The notes under the pieces were generated by a model that saw only the letters and a list, made by a program, of their open reading frames with translations, had not been told where the DNA came from and ran no database searches. Shown piece after piece: positions 8,666 to 17,285 of a stretch of 64,000 nt of DNA (positions are counted from its first letter, which is position 1; each line of letters begins with the position of its first letter). The DNA is from Periweissella cryptocerci (GTDB lineage: Bacteria > Bacillota > Bacilli > Lactobacillales > Lactobacillaceae): contig NZ_CP037940.1 in assembly GCF_004358325.1 (NCBI RefSeq), forward strand, positions 2,418,001-2,482,000. The letters run 5' to 3'. The translations under genes and the position numbers were made by a program.

Positions 8666-9826
8666 ATGGGTAAAAAAACAAATAACTTAGACTATTACAT
8701 TTTAATTCCTGCGGTTACGCTGGCATTATTTGGGATTGTGAATGTGTTCTCAGCGAGTTCAAACATGGCTTCCGGGTCACCATTTTCTTTCTTGATTAAG
8801 CAGACGTTTTTCGTGTTTGTTGCAGTTATTGTCGGAACGTTCTTGTTTAAAATGCGCCTCAATTATTTGATGAGCTCGCGCTTTTTACGCATCATGCTCT
8901 GGATAATTATTATGTTATTGGCATTTGCGCGGTTTATTGCTCCCCCAGTCAACGGGGCGCACGGCTGGATTATGTTGCCAGGATTTAGTTTGCAACCAGC
9001 TGAATTTGCCAAAGTAGCCTTGATTGTCTACTTCGCTAATTTCTTTGCACGGCACCCATATCAAAAAGGGCACGCCTTAGAAACAACGTTTAAAGGTGGC
9101 CGGTGGTTTTTACCAAGCATAATTTTAGTATTAATCTTAGTGATGCCAGATATGGGGAATTTTGCCATCAACGGCTTCATTGTGATGGTAATGCTATTGG
9201 CATCAGGAATTGCTTGGTATTGGGCAGCCGGAGCTTTTAGCGCTTTTGGAATCATTTGGGTGATATTACCCAAAATTATTGAGACCATGCAAATTGATCC
9301 GCAAAAGCACTATAGTTTGGCCCGATTGGTAGCATTCGTTAATCCATGGGAATATCAACAAAGCTCAGGTACGCAATTAATTAATTCATATTATGCGATT
9401 AGTAATGGTGGCTTGTTCGGGGTTGGCTTAGGTAATTCAATTCAAAAAACAGGTTACCTGCCTGAACCGAATACCGACTTTATCATGGCCGTCGTTGGTG
9501 AAGAATGGGGTGCGATTGTCATCGTAATTGTTTTAGCTTTAATGGGGATCATTATTGGTCGAATCATTCAAGTTGGTACGCGAACGCATGAAACTTATAT
9601 CCGGATTATGATGTATGGGATTGCAGCGTACTTAACAATTCAAGTATTGATTAATCTTGGTGGAGTTAGTGGTGTATTGCCAATCACCGGGGTGACGTTC
9701 CCATTCATTTCATATGGTGGATCTTCAATGTTGGTGCTTAGTATCGCCATTGGGTTAGCGATGAACGCAAGCGCAACGGTTAGTCGAGCACGACAAATGA
9801 AAGTCATCCAAGAAAAAACACGTTAG
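8666..9826 (+). CDS. ftsW: SEDS-family peptidoglycan glycosyltransferase FtsW
   Basis: Polytopic membrane enzyme that polymerises lipid II at the division septum with a partner class B PBP. It is about 386 residues with ten hydrophobic segments. Family motifs are VFSASS in the first segment, LQPAEFAK, the extracytoplasmic PEPNTDFIMAVVGEEWG, and ITGVTFPFISYGGSSML near the end. The ATG at 8666 is chosen over an upstream in-frame ATG (8603) because the protein then begins MGKKTNNLDYYIL, as in relatives. Assignment to FtsW rather than RodA rests on the neighbours ylbG-rsmD-coaD, the usual lactobacillar setting. Confidence 0.88.
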   Translation: MGKKTNNLDYYILIPAVTLALFGIVNVFSASSNMASGSPFSFLIKQTFFVFVAVIVGTFLFKMRLNYLMSSRFLRIMLWIIIMLLAFARFIAPPVNGAHGWIMLPGFSLQPAEFAKVALIVYFANFFARHPYQKGHALETTFKGGRWFLPSIILVLILVMPDMGNFAINGFIVMVMLLASGIAWYWAAGAFSAFGIIWVILPKIIETMQIDPQKHYSLARLVAFVNPWEYQQSSGTQLINSYYAISNGGLFGVGLGNSIQKTGYLPEPNTDFIMAVVGEEWGAIVIVIVLALMGIIIGRIIQVGTRTHETYIRIMMYGIAAYLTIQVLINLGGVSGVLPITGVTFPFISYGGSSMLVLSIAIGLAMNASATVSRARQMKVIQEKTR

Positions 9827-9885
9827 CCAAAGTTGTGGGACACATGTGAGTCCGGCAGTGCAATAAAATTACGAAGGAGCATACA

Positions 9886-10200
9886 ATGGAATTTACTGCA
9901 GAAAAACGGCGGGCATTGATTGTCTACGTGCGTAACTTACGCCAAGTCAAACAATTACGCCGCTATGGGAATGTTGAGTTCATCTCACGTAAAATGCATT
10001 ATGTGGTGATTTACATGAATGAAACTGATCTCCTTGCTAATCAAGAAAAAATAGAAAAATTAGGATTTGTAACACGCACGGAAATTTCATTGCGTCCAGA
10101 TTTAAATCCGGAATTAGCTGATAAAAAAGAAGATGCTAGCTTCTCAATCGACAATGATGAGGAGTTAGAAAATATTGAACCCGATGGAGATGAAGTGTAA
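9886..10200 (+). CDS. ylbG: YlbG family protein (DUF2129)
   Basis: Small 104-residue cytosolic protein of unknown function, conserved in Firmicutes next to rsmD. It begins MEFTAEKRRALIVYVRNLRQVKQLRRYGNVEFIS, typical of the family, and ends in an acidic tail. GAAGGAG precedes the ATG. Its TAA overlaps the ATG of rsmD (TAATG), which indicates translational coupling. Confidence 0.88.
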   Translation: MEFTAEKRRALIVYVRNLRQVKQLRRYGNVEFISRKMHYVVIYMNETDLLANQEKIEKLGFVTRTEISLRPDLNPELADKKEDASFSIDNDEELENIEPDGDEV

Positions 10201-10766
10201 TGCGCATAGTGGCAGGAGAGTTCGGTGGGCGACCATTGAAGGCTGTCCCAGGAACAGCAACGCGACCAACGACTGATAAGGTCAAAGAAGCAATGTTTAG
10301 TATGGTGGGACCATATTTTGATGGTGGCACGAGTTTGGATTTATTTGCTGGCTCAGGTGGACTTTCGATTGAGGGGGTTTCACGTGGTTTGGATCATGCC
10401 TATTTGGTAGATAAACAATTTGCCGCAATCAAAACGATTAATGAAAATATCGCGATGACCAAGGCACCAGAACGTTTCACGGTTCTTAAGCGGGATGCAC
10501 GGTTAGCGCTTCAACAATTTGCAGCTGATAAAGTTGTATTTGACGTAATTTATCTTGATCCACCATATGCAAAGCAACAAATTCTTGATGATATTCAAAT
10601 GATGATTGATTTACATCTTTTAAATGAAGATGCCATTATTGTTGCTGAAACGGATCATGAAGCTGGCTTGCCAGAAGAGGTACCAAGTTTTACACGCACA
10701 CACCACAAAAATTACGGGATTACAGAAGTTACTGTGTATGAGTACGAGGGGAGTACAGATCAATGA
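10200..10766 (+). CDS. rsmD: 16S rRNA (guanine(966)-N2)-methyltransferase
   Basis: SAM-dependent methyltransferase acting on small-subunit rRNA. It is 188 residues. It shows the N-terminal MRIVAGEFGGRPLKAVPGTATRPTTDKVKEA segment typical of RsmD, SAM motif I (LDLFAGSGGLSIEGVSRG, about residue 47), and catalytic motif DPPY (IYLDPPYAKQQ, about 120). It sits in a tightly packed operon: a TAATG overlap with ylbG upstream and a 4-nt ATGA overlap with coaD downstream. Confidence 0.95.
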   Translation: MRIVAGEFGGRPLKAVPGTATRPTTDKVKEAMFSMVGPYFDGGTSLDLFAGSGGLSIEGVSRGLDHAYLVDKQFAAIKTINENIAMTKAPERFTVLKRDARLALQQFAADKVVFDVIYLDPPYAKQQILDDIQMMIDLHLLNEDAIIVAETDHEAGLPEEVPSFTRTHHKNYGITEVTVYEYEGSTDQ

Positions 10767-11242
10767 AAGTAGCATTATTTCCAGGAAGTTTTGATCCATT
10801 GACAAATGGTCACCTTGATATTATTAAGCGAGCAAGTAGGCTATTTGATACATTAGTTGTTGGTGTGGGAACAAACACCACGAAAGCACCAATGTTTGCA
10901 ACACCTGAAAAAATTGATTTAATCAAACAAGCAACCGCTGATATTAAAAATGTTGAAGTAATGGAGATTACTGGTCTGACAGTTGCCGTTATGGATCAAC
11001 TGGGCGCACAATTTTTAGTTCGTGGGTTGCGTAATGAAACTGATTATTTGTACGAACGAGACATTGCAGAAATGAACCGGCATTTACGCGGGGACTTTGA
11101 AACGGTGATTTTATTGGCCCATCATGAAAACCAAAATATTGCTTCGAGCATGATTAAAGAAATTGCGCACTTTGGTGGTGATGTGTCAGCACTTGTACCA
11201 CCTGTGGTGAGTGCGGCACTTAAAGCTAAACAAATCAATTAA
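10763..11242 (+). CDS. coaD: Phosphopantetheine adenylyltransferase
   Basis: Transfers AMP from ATP to 4'-phosphopantetheine, the penultimate step of CoA synthesis. It is 159 residues. The nucleotidyltransferase motif TNGHLDII (T/HxGH, about residue 15) follows ALFPGSFDP, RGLRNETDYLYE is about residue 88, and the MIKEIAHFGGDVSALVPP segment lies near the C-terminus. It overlaps rsmD by 4 nt. Confidence 0.96.
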   Translation: MKVALFPGSFDPLTNGHLDIIKRASRLFDTLVVGVGTNTTKAPMFATPEKIDLIKQATADIKNVEVMEITGLTVAVMDQLGAQFLVRGLRNETDYLYERDIAEMNRHLRGDFETVILLAHHENQNIASSMIKEIAHFGGDVSALVPPVVSAALKAKQIN

Positions 11243-11255
11243 AAAGGAATCGTGA

Positions 11256-12293
11256 ATGAAAAAAATAATACAGTTCAAGGGCTGGATAATTGGGGCAGTG
11301 GCACTAGTTGCGGTATTAATTGCTTTCTTTTTACCACTAAATTCATATATTGAGACTCCCGGTGGAGCAGATGATTTGAAGCCGTTTGTAAAAGTCGGCG
11401 GTAAAGAAGATCAAAAACCCGGGAAATATATGATTACTTATGTATCCCTGCGCCAAGCGACACCTTTTAGCTTGGTAGCAGCCCGGTTGAATCCGTTAGC
11501 TGATGTTGAAAAAGCACAGGATGTGACCGGTGGCGTGGATAATGCTATATACAATCAAGTTCAAAGCTTTTATATGCAAAATGCAATTAATGAAGCCGTC
11601 GGGATTGCTTTTAAAACTGCTCATCGAACTGTGCACACTAAGTACATTGGAATTTTCATTACGAGTCTGGCTGAAAATTCGCACTTTGCGAATGACTTGC
11701 AAGTGGGTGATACGGTTACGCAAGTGGATGGTCATCATTTTGACAACGCGCGTGGCTATCAAATGTTTTTAGCGAAAAAAAGTACGCATGACAAAGTCAC
11801 CGTGACGTATATGCGAAATGGTAAAACCCGGAAAACAACACGGCATTTGATGGATTTAGGCGGTCGTGCTGGGCTTGGAATTAGTCTGGCTGATAATGTT
11901 GAAGTTTCAACAACACCCAATGTCGCCGTAAATCCAGGCTCGATTGGTGGCCCATCAGGCGGTCTAATGTTTAGTCTCCAGATTTATGATCAATTGACCG
12001 GTGGACATCTACGTCAGGGACGAAAGATTGCTGGTACTGGTACGATTGATTTAGATGGTTATGTTGGGGAAATTGGTGGGATTGATAAGAAAATCGTAGC
12101 AGCTAAAAAAGCTGGTGCCACAATTTTCTTTGCACCTTATGTGAAGCCAACTAAATTGAACAAGCAAATTGATGGCGGCCAAACAAATTACGAGTTGGCC
12201 AAAGCAACTGCCAAAAAATATGCACCGAAAATGAAAGTTGTGCCAGTTGCAACTTTTGAACAAGCGATTAAGTATTTAGAGACACACAAATAA
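11256..12293 (+). CDS. SepM/YlbL family PDZ-Lon membrane serine protease
   Basis: Membrane-anchored protease with its active site outside the cytoplasm; streptococcal SepM processes a peptide pheromone. It is 345 residues. There is one N-terminal membrane helix (residues about 9-27), a PDZ domain around 125-200 (ITSLAENSHFANDLQVGDTVTQVDG), and a C-terminal Lon-type protease domain with Ser in GGPSGGLMFSL (about 233) and Lys in GEIGGIDKKIVAAKKAG (about 278), the Ser-Lys dyad. It follows coaD by 13 nt. Downstream, the next gene is abnormally a headless ftsA. Confidence 0.9.
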   Translation: MKKIIQFKGWIIGAVALVAVLIAFFLPLNSYIETPGGADDLKPFVKVGGKEDQKPGKYMITYVSLRQATPFSLVAARLNPLADVEKAQDVTGGVDNAIYNQVQSFYMQNAINEAVGIAFKTAHRTVHTKYIGIFITSLAENSHFANDLQVGDTVTQVDGHHFDNARGYQMFLAKKSTHDKVTVTYMRNGKTRKTTRHLMDLGGRAGLGISLADNVEVSTTPNVAVNPGSIGGPSGGLMFSLQIYDQLTGGHLRQGRKIAGTGTIDLDGYVGEIGGIDKKIVAAKKAGATIFFAPYVKPTKLNKQIDGGQTNYELAKATAKKYAPKMKVVPVATFEQAIKYLETHK

Positions 12294-12440
12294 AATTAAG
12301 CACGAGTATGCTCTCAAAAGTTCGATTTTACGTTAAAGTGGAACGAACAAGTCCAAGGACTGACAGCAATCACTAGTGAAACTAAACGGATTACGTATGA
12401 TGATGTTCAAGTTGTAGCTGAACAGGCAATTATTCAAAAC

Positions 12441-13460
12441 TTGCCACCAGAACGAGAAATTATTGATTTATTACCTGCCGAATTCATCGTTGATGGTTTT
12501 GACGGGATCAAAGATCCATACGATATGGTTGGGGTCCGTTTGGAAATGCGTGGAATCGCATTTACAGGCCCTAAGACAATTGTGCACAACATCAAGATGG
12601 CAGTTGAACGGGCAGGCTTAAAGTTACGCGAGTTTGTAGTTGCGCCATTGGCAATTGGCCGCACAATTTTGACTGATGGCGAACAAGATTTTGGCACAGT
12701 CGTCATTGATCTTGGTGCAGGCCAAGCGACAGCAGCTGTGATTCATGATCATCAGTTGAAGTTTGCAGCGGTTGACCAAGAAGGTGGTGATTATATCACC
12801 AAAGACGTCTCAACAGTCTTGAATATTTCAATGGCCGATGCAGAAAAAATCAAACGTGATTATGGTTTTGCGAATCCATTACAAGCTTCGGTAAATAATG
12901 AATTTCCAATCCATCCTGTTGGTAAGAGCGAAGCAACTCGGATTTCGGAAAAATACTTGGCTGAAATTATTGAAGCACGTGTTGAACAAATTTTCACGAA
13001 CTTGTTTAAGCAGTTGCAACCAACTGGTGCATTAGATATGCCTGGTGGCCTCGTTTTAACGGGGGGCTCAGCTGCATTAGCTGGTATTAAAGAATTAGCT
13101 CATCAAATGTTTGGCATGTCAGTTAAAGTGATGGCACCAACTGAAATTGGTTTGCGACACCCAAGTTATACAACTGGTTACGCTGTTGCAAAGCTTGCGG
13201 CACAACAAACGATGACTGAACGAGTTGTCAAACAAGCAATCTCAGGAAATCGTTTGACGGCAGTTCAACAAGATGAAGCAACCCAAACTGAACCAAAGAA
13301 GCGTAGTTTGTTCCGCAAGAATGAAGAAAAACAAGAAAATGATATGAATACAAAGCCTAGCAATGAAGAACCTGATCTTGAAGGTGAGTATTTCGATGAA
13401 GAACCAAAAGAAAAAATGACAGATAAAATCAAAGGTTTGTTCGCAAACTTCTTTGACTAG
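12441..13460 (+). CDS. ftsA: Cell division protein FtsA, 5'-truncated
   Basis: Actin-like protein that tethers FtsZ to the membrane. The frame from 12441 (TTG) gives 339 residues: LPPEREIIDLLPAEFIVDGFDG, the second ATPase subdomain VIDLGAGQATAAV (about residue 94), GGLVLTGGSAALAGI, and a C-terminal amphipathic membrane-targeting helix (DKIKGLFANFFD). FtsA-like coding continues upstream in frame (VQGLTAITSETKRITYDDVQ) to about 12327, then meets a stop at 12297. The first roughly 90 residues, including the N-terminal nucleotide-binding DIGTxS strand, are missing, and no ribosome site precedes any in-frame start. This is a deletion, a pseudogene or an assembly join. Confidence 0.75.
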   Translation: MPPEREIIDLLPAEFIVDGFDGIKDPYDMVGVRLEMRGIAFTGPKTIVHNIKMAVERAGLKLREFVVAPLAIGRTILTDGEQDFGTVVIDLGAGQATAAVIHDHQLKFAAVDQEGGDYITKDVSTVLNISMADAEKIKRDYGFANPLQASVNNEFPIHPVGKSEATRISEKYLAEIIEARVEQIFTNLFKQLQPTGALDMPGGLVLTGGSAALAGIKELAHQMFGMSVKVMAPTEIGLRHPSYTTGYAVAKLAAQQTMTERVVKQAISGNRLTAVQQDEATQTEPKKRSLFRKNEEKQENDMNTKPSNEEPDLEGEYFDEEPKEKMTDKIKGLFANFFD

Positions 13461-13479
13461 GGTAATTGGAGGATAGACA

Positions 13480-14769
13480 ATGGATTTCATGTTAGACGCA
13501 ACCGAACAATTCGGGGCAAAAATTAAAGTAATTGGTGTCGGTGGAGGTGGCTCAAACGCCGTTAACCGAATGATTGACGAAGGTGTTGATGGTGTTGAAT
13601 TCATCGTTGCCAATACTGATGTACAAGCATTAGAAGCTTCACGGGCAGAAACTAAGATTCAACTTGGACCTAAGTTAACTAAGGGTTTGGGCGCCGGTTC
13701 TAACCCTGAAGTTGGGACTAAAGCAGCCCAAGAATCAGAACAAGATATCGCTGAAGCATTAGCTGGTGCTGATATGGTCTTTGTTACTGCCGGCATGGGT
13801 GGTGGTACTGGGAACGGTGCTGCACCTGTAGTTGCCCGTATTGCTAAGGAACAAGGCGCATTGACGGTTGGGGTTGTCACACGACCATTTACGTTTGAAG
13901 GACCTCGTCGTGGCCGTTACGCCGCTGAAGGTTTATCAAACTTGAAGGACAACGTTGATACTTTAATCGTGATTGCTAACAACCGTTTGTTGGAACTTGT
14001 TGATAAAACAGCACCAATGATGGAAGCTTTCAAAGAAGCTGATAATGTGTTGCGTCAAGGTGTGCAAGGGATTTCTGATTTGATTATTAACCCTGGTTTC
14101 ATCAACTTGGATTTTGCTGATGTGAAAACTGTGATGACCAACCAAGGAACAGCATTGATGGGTATTGGCTCAGCTACCGGTGAAAACCGAGCTGCTGAAG
14201 CAACTAAGAAGGCTATCTCATCACCATTGCTGGAAGCTGAAATTACTGGTGCAGAACAAGTGCTCTTGAACATCACTGGTGGTCCAGACATGTCATTGTT
14301 TGAAGCACAATCTGCTTCAGATGTTGTGTCACAAGCTGCCGGTACAGATGTTAACATCATTTTCGGTACTTCAATCGACATGGAAATGAACGAACAAATT
14401 CGAGTTACGGTAATCGCAACGGGGATTGAAAACGGAAAGAACCAACCAGTACCAACAAATGGTACATCAGTTTTTGATCGTGCAACTGCGCCAGTACATG
14501 TTACGCCAGTTGCTAACCCAACAGTTGCGCCAGTGCAACAACCAAAGCCAGCAACACCAAATGACCGTTTTGAAGGCTGGAATGATTTGCAAGCGAGCGA
14601 AGAAAAGACTGCACAAGCACCTTTCCAAAACAGCTCAACTAGCGATGAATTTGCCGGCGTTGAAAAGCCTGAATTTAAGGTTTTTAACACTGATAACGCA
14701 ACCAACACTGACGATGACGACAATGATGGTGATTTGAGTACTCCTGTTTTCTTGAAGCGTCGTAAGTAA
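13480..14769 (+). CDS. ftsZ: Cell division GTPase FtsZ
   Basis: Tubulin-like GTPase that forms the division ring. It is 429 residues. The N-terminal [17 protein letters not shown] and tubulin signature [13 protein letters not shown] (about residue 107) are intact, as is the synergy-loop region [21 protein letters not shown] (about 200). A long low-complexity linker leads to an acidic stretch and the C-terminal peptide [11 protein letters not shown], which binds FtsA/SepF. GGAGG lies upstream of the ATG. It is 19 nt after ftsA and is followed by sepF. Confidence 0.98.
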   Translation: MDFMLDATEQFGAKIKVIGVGGGGSNAVNRMIDEGVDGVEFIVANTDVQALEASRAETKIQLGPKLTKGLGAGSNPEVGTKAAQESEQDIAEALAGADMVFVTAGMGGGTGNGAAPVVARIAKEQGALTVGVVTRPFTFEGPRRGRYAAEGLSNLKDNVDTLIVIANNRLLELVDKTAPMMEAFKEADNVLRQGVQGISDLIINPGFINLDFADVKTVMTNQGTALMGIGSATGENRAAEATKKAISSPLLEAEITGAEQVLLNITGGPDMSLFEAQSASDVVSQAAGTDVNIIFGTSIDMEMNEQIRVTVIATGIENGKNQPVPTNGTSVFDRATAPVHVTPVANPTVAPVQQPKPATPNDRFEGWNDLQASEEKTAQAPFQNSSTSDEFAGVEKPEFKVFNTDNATNTDDDDNDGDLSTPVFLKRRK

Positions 14770-14792
14770 ACGCAGTACAAGTGAGGTAAAAC

Positions 14793-15242
14793 ATGGCATT
14801 TAGTTTTCGTAACTTTTTCGGAGTCGACGATGAATTCGCCGATGGTCCCGAAGATGATTATCAAGCACCAACTGAACCACAAATGAATGCAGGGACGCCC
14901 AAACGTCCAATGCGCCAAAATGTGGTTTCAATGGATGAACGCCGCGCAGGTGTGACCGAGTCAAATAGCAAAATTGCGTTATTTGAACCACGAATCTATT
15001 CTGACGTGAAAGAAATTGCAAATCAATTGATGGCAAATCAAGCGATAATTGTGAATTTTTCGTCAATCGAGGACAGTCAAGCTAAGCGCATTGTTGATTT
15101 TTTAACTGGGACGGTTTACGCCATTGATGGTGAAATCGAACGCATTGGTGACGCCATCTTTTTGGTGACACCACACAACTATGAAATTAGCGGCAGCGTC
15201 TCAACGTCAATTAACAGTGACATCAGCGAGTATGCTAAATAG
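14793..15242 (+). CDS. sepF: Cell division protein SepF
   Basis: Membrane-binding FtsZ anchor that overlaps FtsA in function. It is 149 residues. The N-terminus MAFSFRNFFG is a likely amphipathic membrane helix, followed by an acidic linker, then the SepF core IALFEPRIYSDVKEIANQLMANQAIIVNFSSIED and TGTVYAIDGEIERIGDAIFLVTP. It lies 23 nt after ftsZ. Because ftsA here appears headless, an intact sepF could partly explain viability if that truncation is real. Confidence 0.95.
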   Translation: MAFSFRNFFGVDDEFADGPEDDYQAPTEPQMNAGTPKRPMRQNVVSMDERRAGVTESNSKIALFEPRIYSDVKEIANQLMANQAIIVNFSSIEDSQAKRIVDFLTGTVYAIDGEIERIGDAIFLVTPHNYEISGSVSTSINSDISEYAK

Positions 15243-15251
15243 GAGACGTTT

Positions 15252-15512
15252 ATGATAGCTTTATTAGTACTAATTCTTACCCGGGTAATTGAGATTTACA
15301 TTTTTGTCATTATCGCAAATGCGTTGATGTCTTGGTTACCTGGAGCAAACGAATCAAAATTGGGGCAACTAATTTCGCGATTAGCAGAACCATATTTGAA
15401 CGTGTTTCGCTTTTTGCCAACATTAGGTGGAATTGATTTTTCACCAGTCTTGGCCATTATCGTATTAGAACTTGCACAACAGGGCTTAACTCGTGTTGCG
15501 TTCATGTTTTAA
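15252..15512 (+). CDS. YggT family membrane protein
   Basis: Small two-helix membrane protein (86 residues) found in division clusters between sepF and ylmH, probably linked to cell envelope or division; the exact role is unknown. Hydrophobic segments lie at residues about 2-26 and 60-80. The characteristic NALMSWLPGANES and FRFLPTLGGIDFSPVLA motifs are present. AGGAG precedes the ATG, 9 nt after sepF. Confidence 0.9.
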   Translation: MIALLVLILTRVIEIYIFVIIANALMSWLPGANESKLGQLISRLAEPYLNVFRFLPTLGGIDFSPVLAIIVLELAQQGLTRVAFMF

Positions 15513-15546
15513 TATTTAAAATATACATTGAATGAGGGTGAGCAAA

Positions 15547-16344
15547 TTGACTGATTTAGAGAACATCACGCAACACTTCCGTCCAGACGAAGCGAACTTC
15601 ATTGAGCAAGTTCAAGGTTGGGTACGCCAAGTGGCTGATGAATATCGGCCAGTATTGACTCATTTTTTGAATCCACGACAACGTTTTATTGCGCAAACGA
15701 TTGTTAATCGGGAAGATGGGATGCGCCAGGCTAGTCGTGGTGGCTTACCTAATGCAGAAATGCAACGGATGCTTATTTATCCTGATTATTACGTGTTTGT
15801 GGAAGCTGATTTTCATTTGCAATTAATGGAAATCGTCTATCCAACCAAATTTGCAGATATTCACCATAATCAAATTTTAGGAACATTAGTTAATCAAGGT
15901 ATCGAACGAAATGTATTTGGCGATATTTTGGGCGCTAATGAAACCTGGCAATTTTTAATTGAAGATAAAATGGTTGATTATTTTAGTTTGCAAGTTGATC
16001 GGATTGGTAATATCAAAGTGCATCTAATGCCACATGCGATGGCGGATATCGTACAACCTGAAGTTGACTGGGTGCAAACTCAAACCACGATCGCGTCGTT
16101 ACGGATTGATGTCATTATCTCAACGGCATTCAATATTTCACGAAGCCGTGTGAAAACATTGGTCGAAGGTGGCGCTGTGCGGTTGAACTGGACCGAAATT
16201 ATTAAGCCAGATTACGAATTAGCAACGGGTGATATGTTGTCAGTCCGTGGATTTGGACGTATGCGGTTAGTTGAACTTGAAGGTACTACTAAAAAAGATA
16301 AGCTCCGAGTAGTCATGGAAACAATACAAAATAACAAAAAATGA
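15547..16344 (+). CDS. ylmH: YlmH family RNA-binding protein (S4 domain)
   Basis: RNA-binding protein of the division cluster; B. subtilis YlmH has been linked to ribosome rescue and division. It is about 265 residues, with an N-terminal domain (HFLNPRQRFIAQTIVNREDG) and a C-terminal S4 domain at about 180-245 (ASLRIDVIISTAFNISRSRVKTLVEGGAVRLNW). The start is taken as TTG at 15547, because GAGGGTGAG lies just before it. An in-frame ATG at 15532 has no ribosome site and overlaps that purine tract. Confidence 0.88.
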   Translation: MTDLENITQHFRPDEANFIEQVQGWVRQVADEYRPVLTHFLNPRQRFIAQTIVNREDGMRQASRGGLPNAEMQRMLIYPDYYVFVEADFHLQLMEIVYPTKFADIHHNQILGTLVNQGIERNVFGDILGANETWQFLIEDKMVDYFSLQVDRIGNIKVHLMPHAMADIVQPEVDWVQTQTTIASLRIDVIISTAFNISRSRVKTLVEGGAVRLNWTEIIKPDYELATGDMLSVRGFGRMRLVELEGTTKKDKLRVVMETIQNNKK

Positions 16345-16355
16345 GGTAAGGATAA

Positions 16356-17045
16356 ATGGCATTAACTCCAATTGATATTCAAAATAAAGAATTTTCTAAA
16401 AGTGGCCGTAAAGGTTATGACTCTACTGAAGTTAACGATTACTTAGATCAAGTTATCAAAGATTACGCTGCAGTAGTTGAAGAAAATACGCAACTTAAAA
16501 CAAAGGTTGCTGATTTTGAAGCACAAAGCGCACAAATCGAAGATATGAAGGGTTCAGTTACCCAATCAATCTTGGTTGCCCAAGAAGCCGCTGATCGTTT
16601 GAAGCGTACAGCTGATGAATCAGCTAAGAAGACTTTGACGCAAGCTCAAGAAGAAGCTCAACGGATGGTTGCCGATGCAACTGCCAAGTCAAATGCAATG
16701 ATGACCGATGCCCAAACTAAGTCAGAGACCATCTTAAATGATGCCGCCAATGACAACGAAAAACTTGCAACTGAAACGGATGCTATTAAGCAAGATACAT
16801 TGGATTTCCGCAGCAAGATGCAAACTTTGTTGCAAGCACAATTGGAATTAATCAACCGGCCTGATTGGGATGCTACTTTGGAACAAAAGGGTATGTCAAA
16901 GGCACCAGCATCTGCGGCTTATAATGAAAAAAAGGCCAACGAAACTGTTGACACAGCTGCTACTGATAGCGTAAACTCAGATTCAGCAGATGAAGTGCAA
17001 ACTTCAATCTTGCTTCCAGCTGATGAAGCTGAAAAGCACGTTTAG
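16356..17045 (+). CDS. divIVA: Cell division initiation protein DivIVA
   Basis: Coiled-coil protein that binds negatively curved membrane at septa and poles. It is 229 residues. The N-terminal lipid-binding domain MALTPIDIQNKEFSKSGRKGYDSTEVNDYLDQVIKDY is typical. A long Ala/Gln/Lys-rich coiled coil runs about 30-170, then a disordered acidic tail. GAGG lies upstream of the ATG, 11 nt after ylmH. It is the last gene before the ileS T-box leader. Confidence 0.95.
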   Translation: MALTPIDIQNKEFSKSGRKGYDSTEVNDYLDQVIKDYAAVVEENTQLKTKVADFEAQSAQIEDMKGSVTQSILVAQEAADRLKRTADESAKKTLTQAQEEAQRMVADATAKSNAMMTDAQTKSETILNDAANDNEKLATETDAIKQDTLDFRSKMQTLLQAQLELINRPDWDATLEQKGMSKAPASAAYNEKKANETVDTAATDSVNSDSADEVQTSILLPADEAEKHV

Positions 17046-17084
17046 TAATGTATTTCGATACACATGTAATCCATTCATCCATTA

Positions 17085-17256
17085 GTGAGTCAAGAAATAG
17101 TGAGAACTTGGCAGGCTCTGGTGGGATACATGATCAATTACTATCAACAATTGCATACTATAATGAGGATTAGCCAACCAGGTTAATCGAATTAGGGTGG
17201 TACCACGATAGCAATCGTCCCTGGTGTTCTTTTTTAAGAACGCTGGGGGCTTTTAT
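17085..17256 (+). ncRNA. T-box leader of ileS
   Basis: The conserved T-box AGGGTGGTACCACG is at about 17194-17207, followed by a terminator hairpin (CCCTGGTGTTCTT/AAGAACGCTGGGGG, 17219-17249) and T-rich tract. Upstream, ATAGTGAGAAC and ACTAT arms form a Stem I, with ATC and ATT (both Ile codons) in the 3' side of the probable specifier loop. Uncharged tRNA-Ile is expected to favour antitermination. Confidence 0.9.
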
Positions 17257-17285
17257 TTTACCAAAAGAAAAGGAGTACAGATTCC

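Noticed and set aside
13242..13613. 123-codon minus-strand frame across the ftsA/ftsZ junction
   Set aside because: Antisense to two conserved genes, no plausible start region.
14055..14918. 287-codon open frame on the minus strand opposite ftsZ
   Set aside because: It lies wholly antisense to well-conserved ftsZ, has a composition forced by the FtsZ codons, and no ribosome site; a shadow frame.
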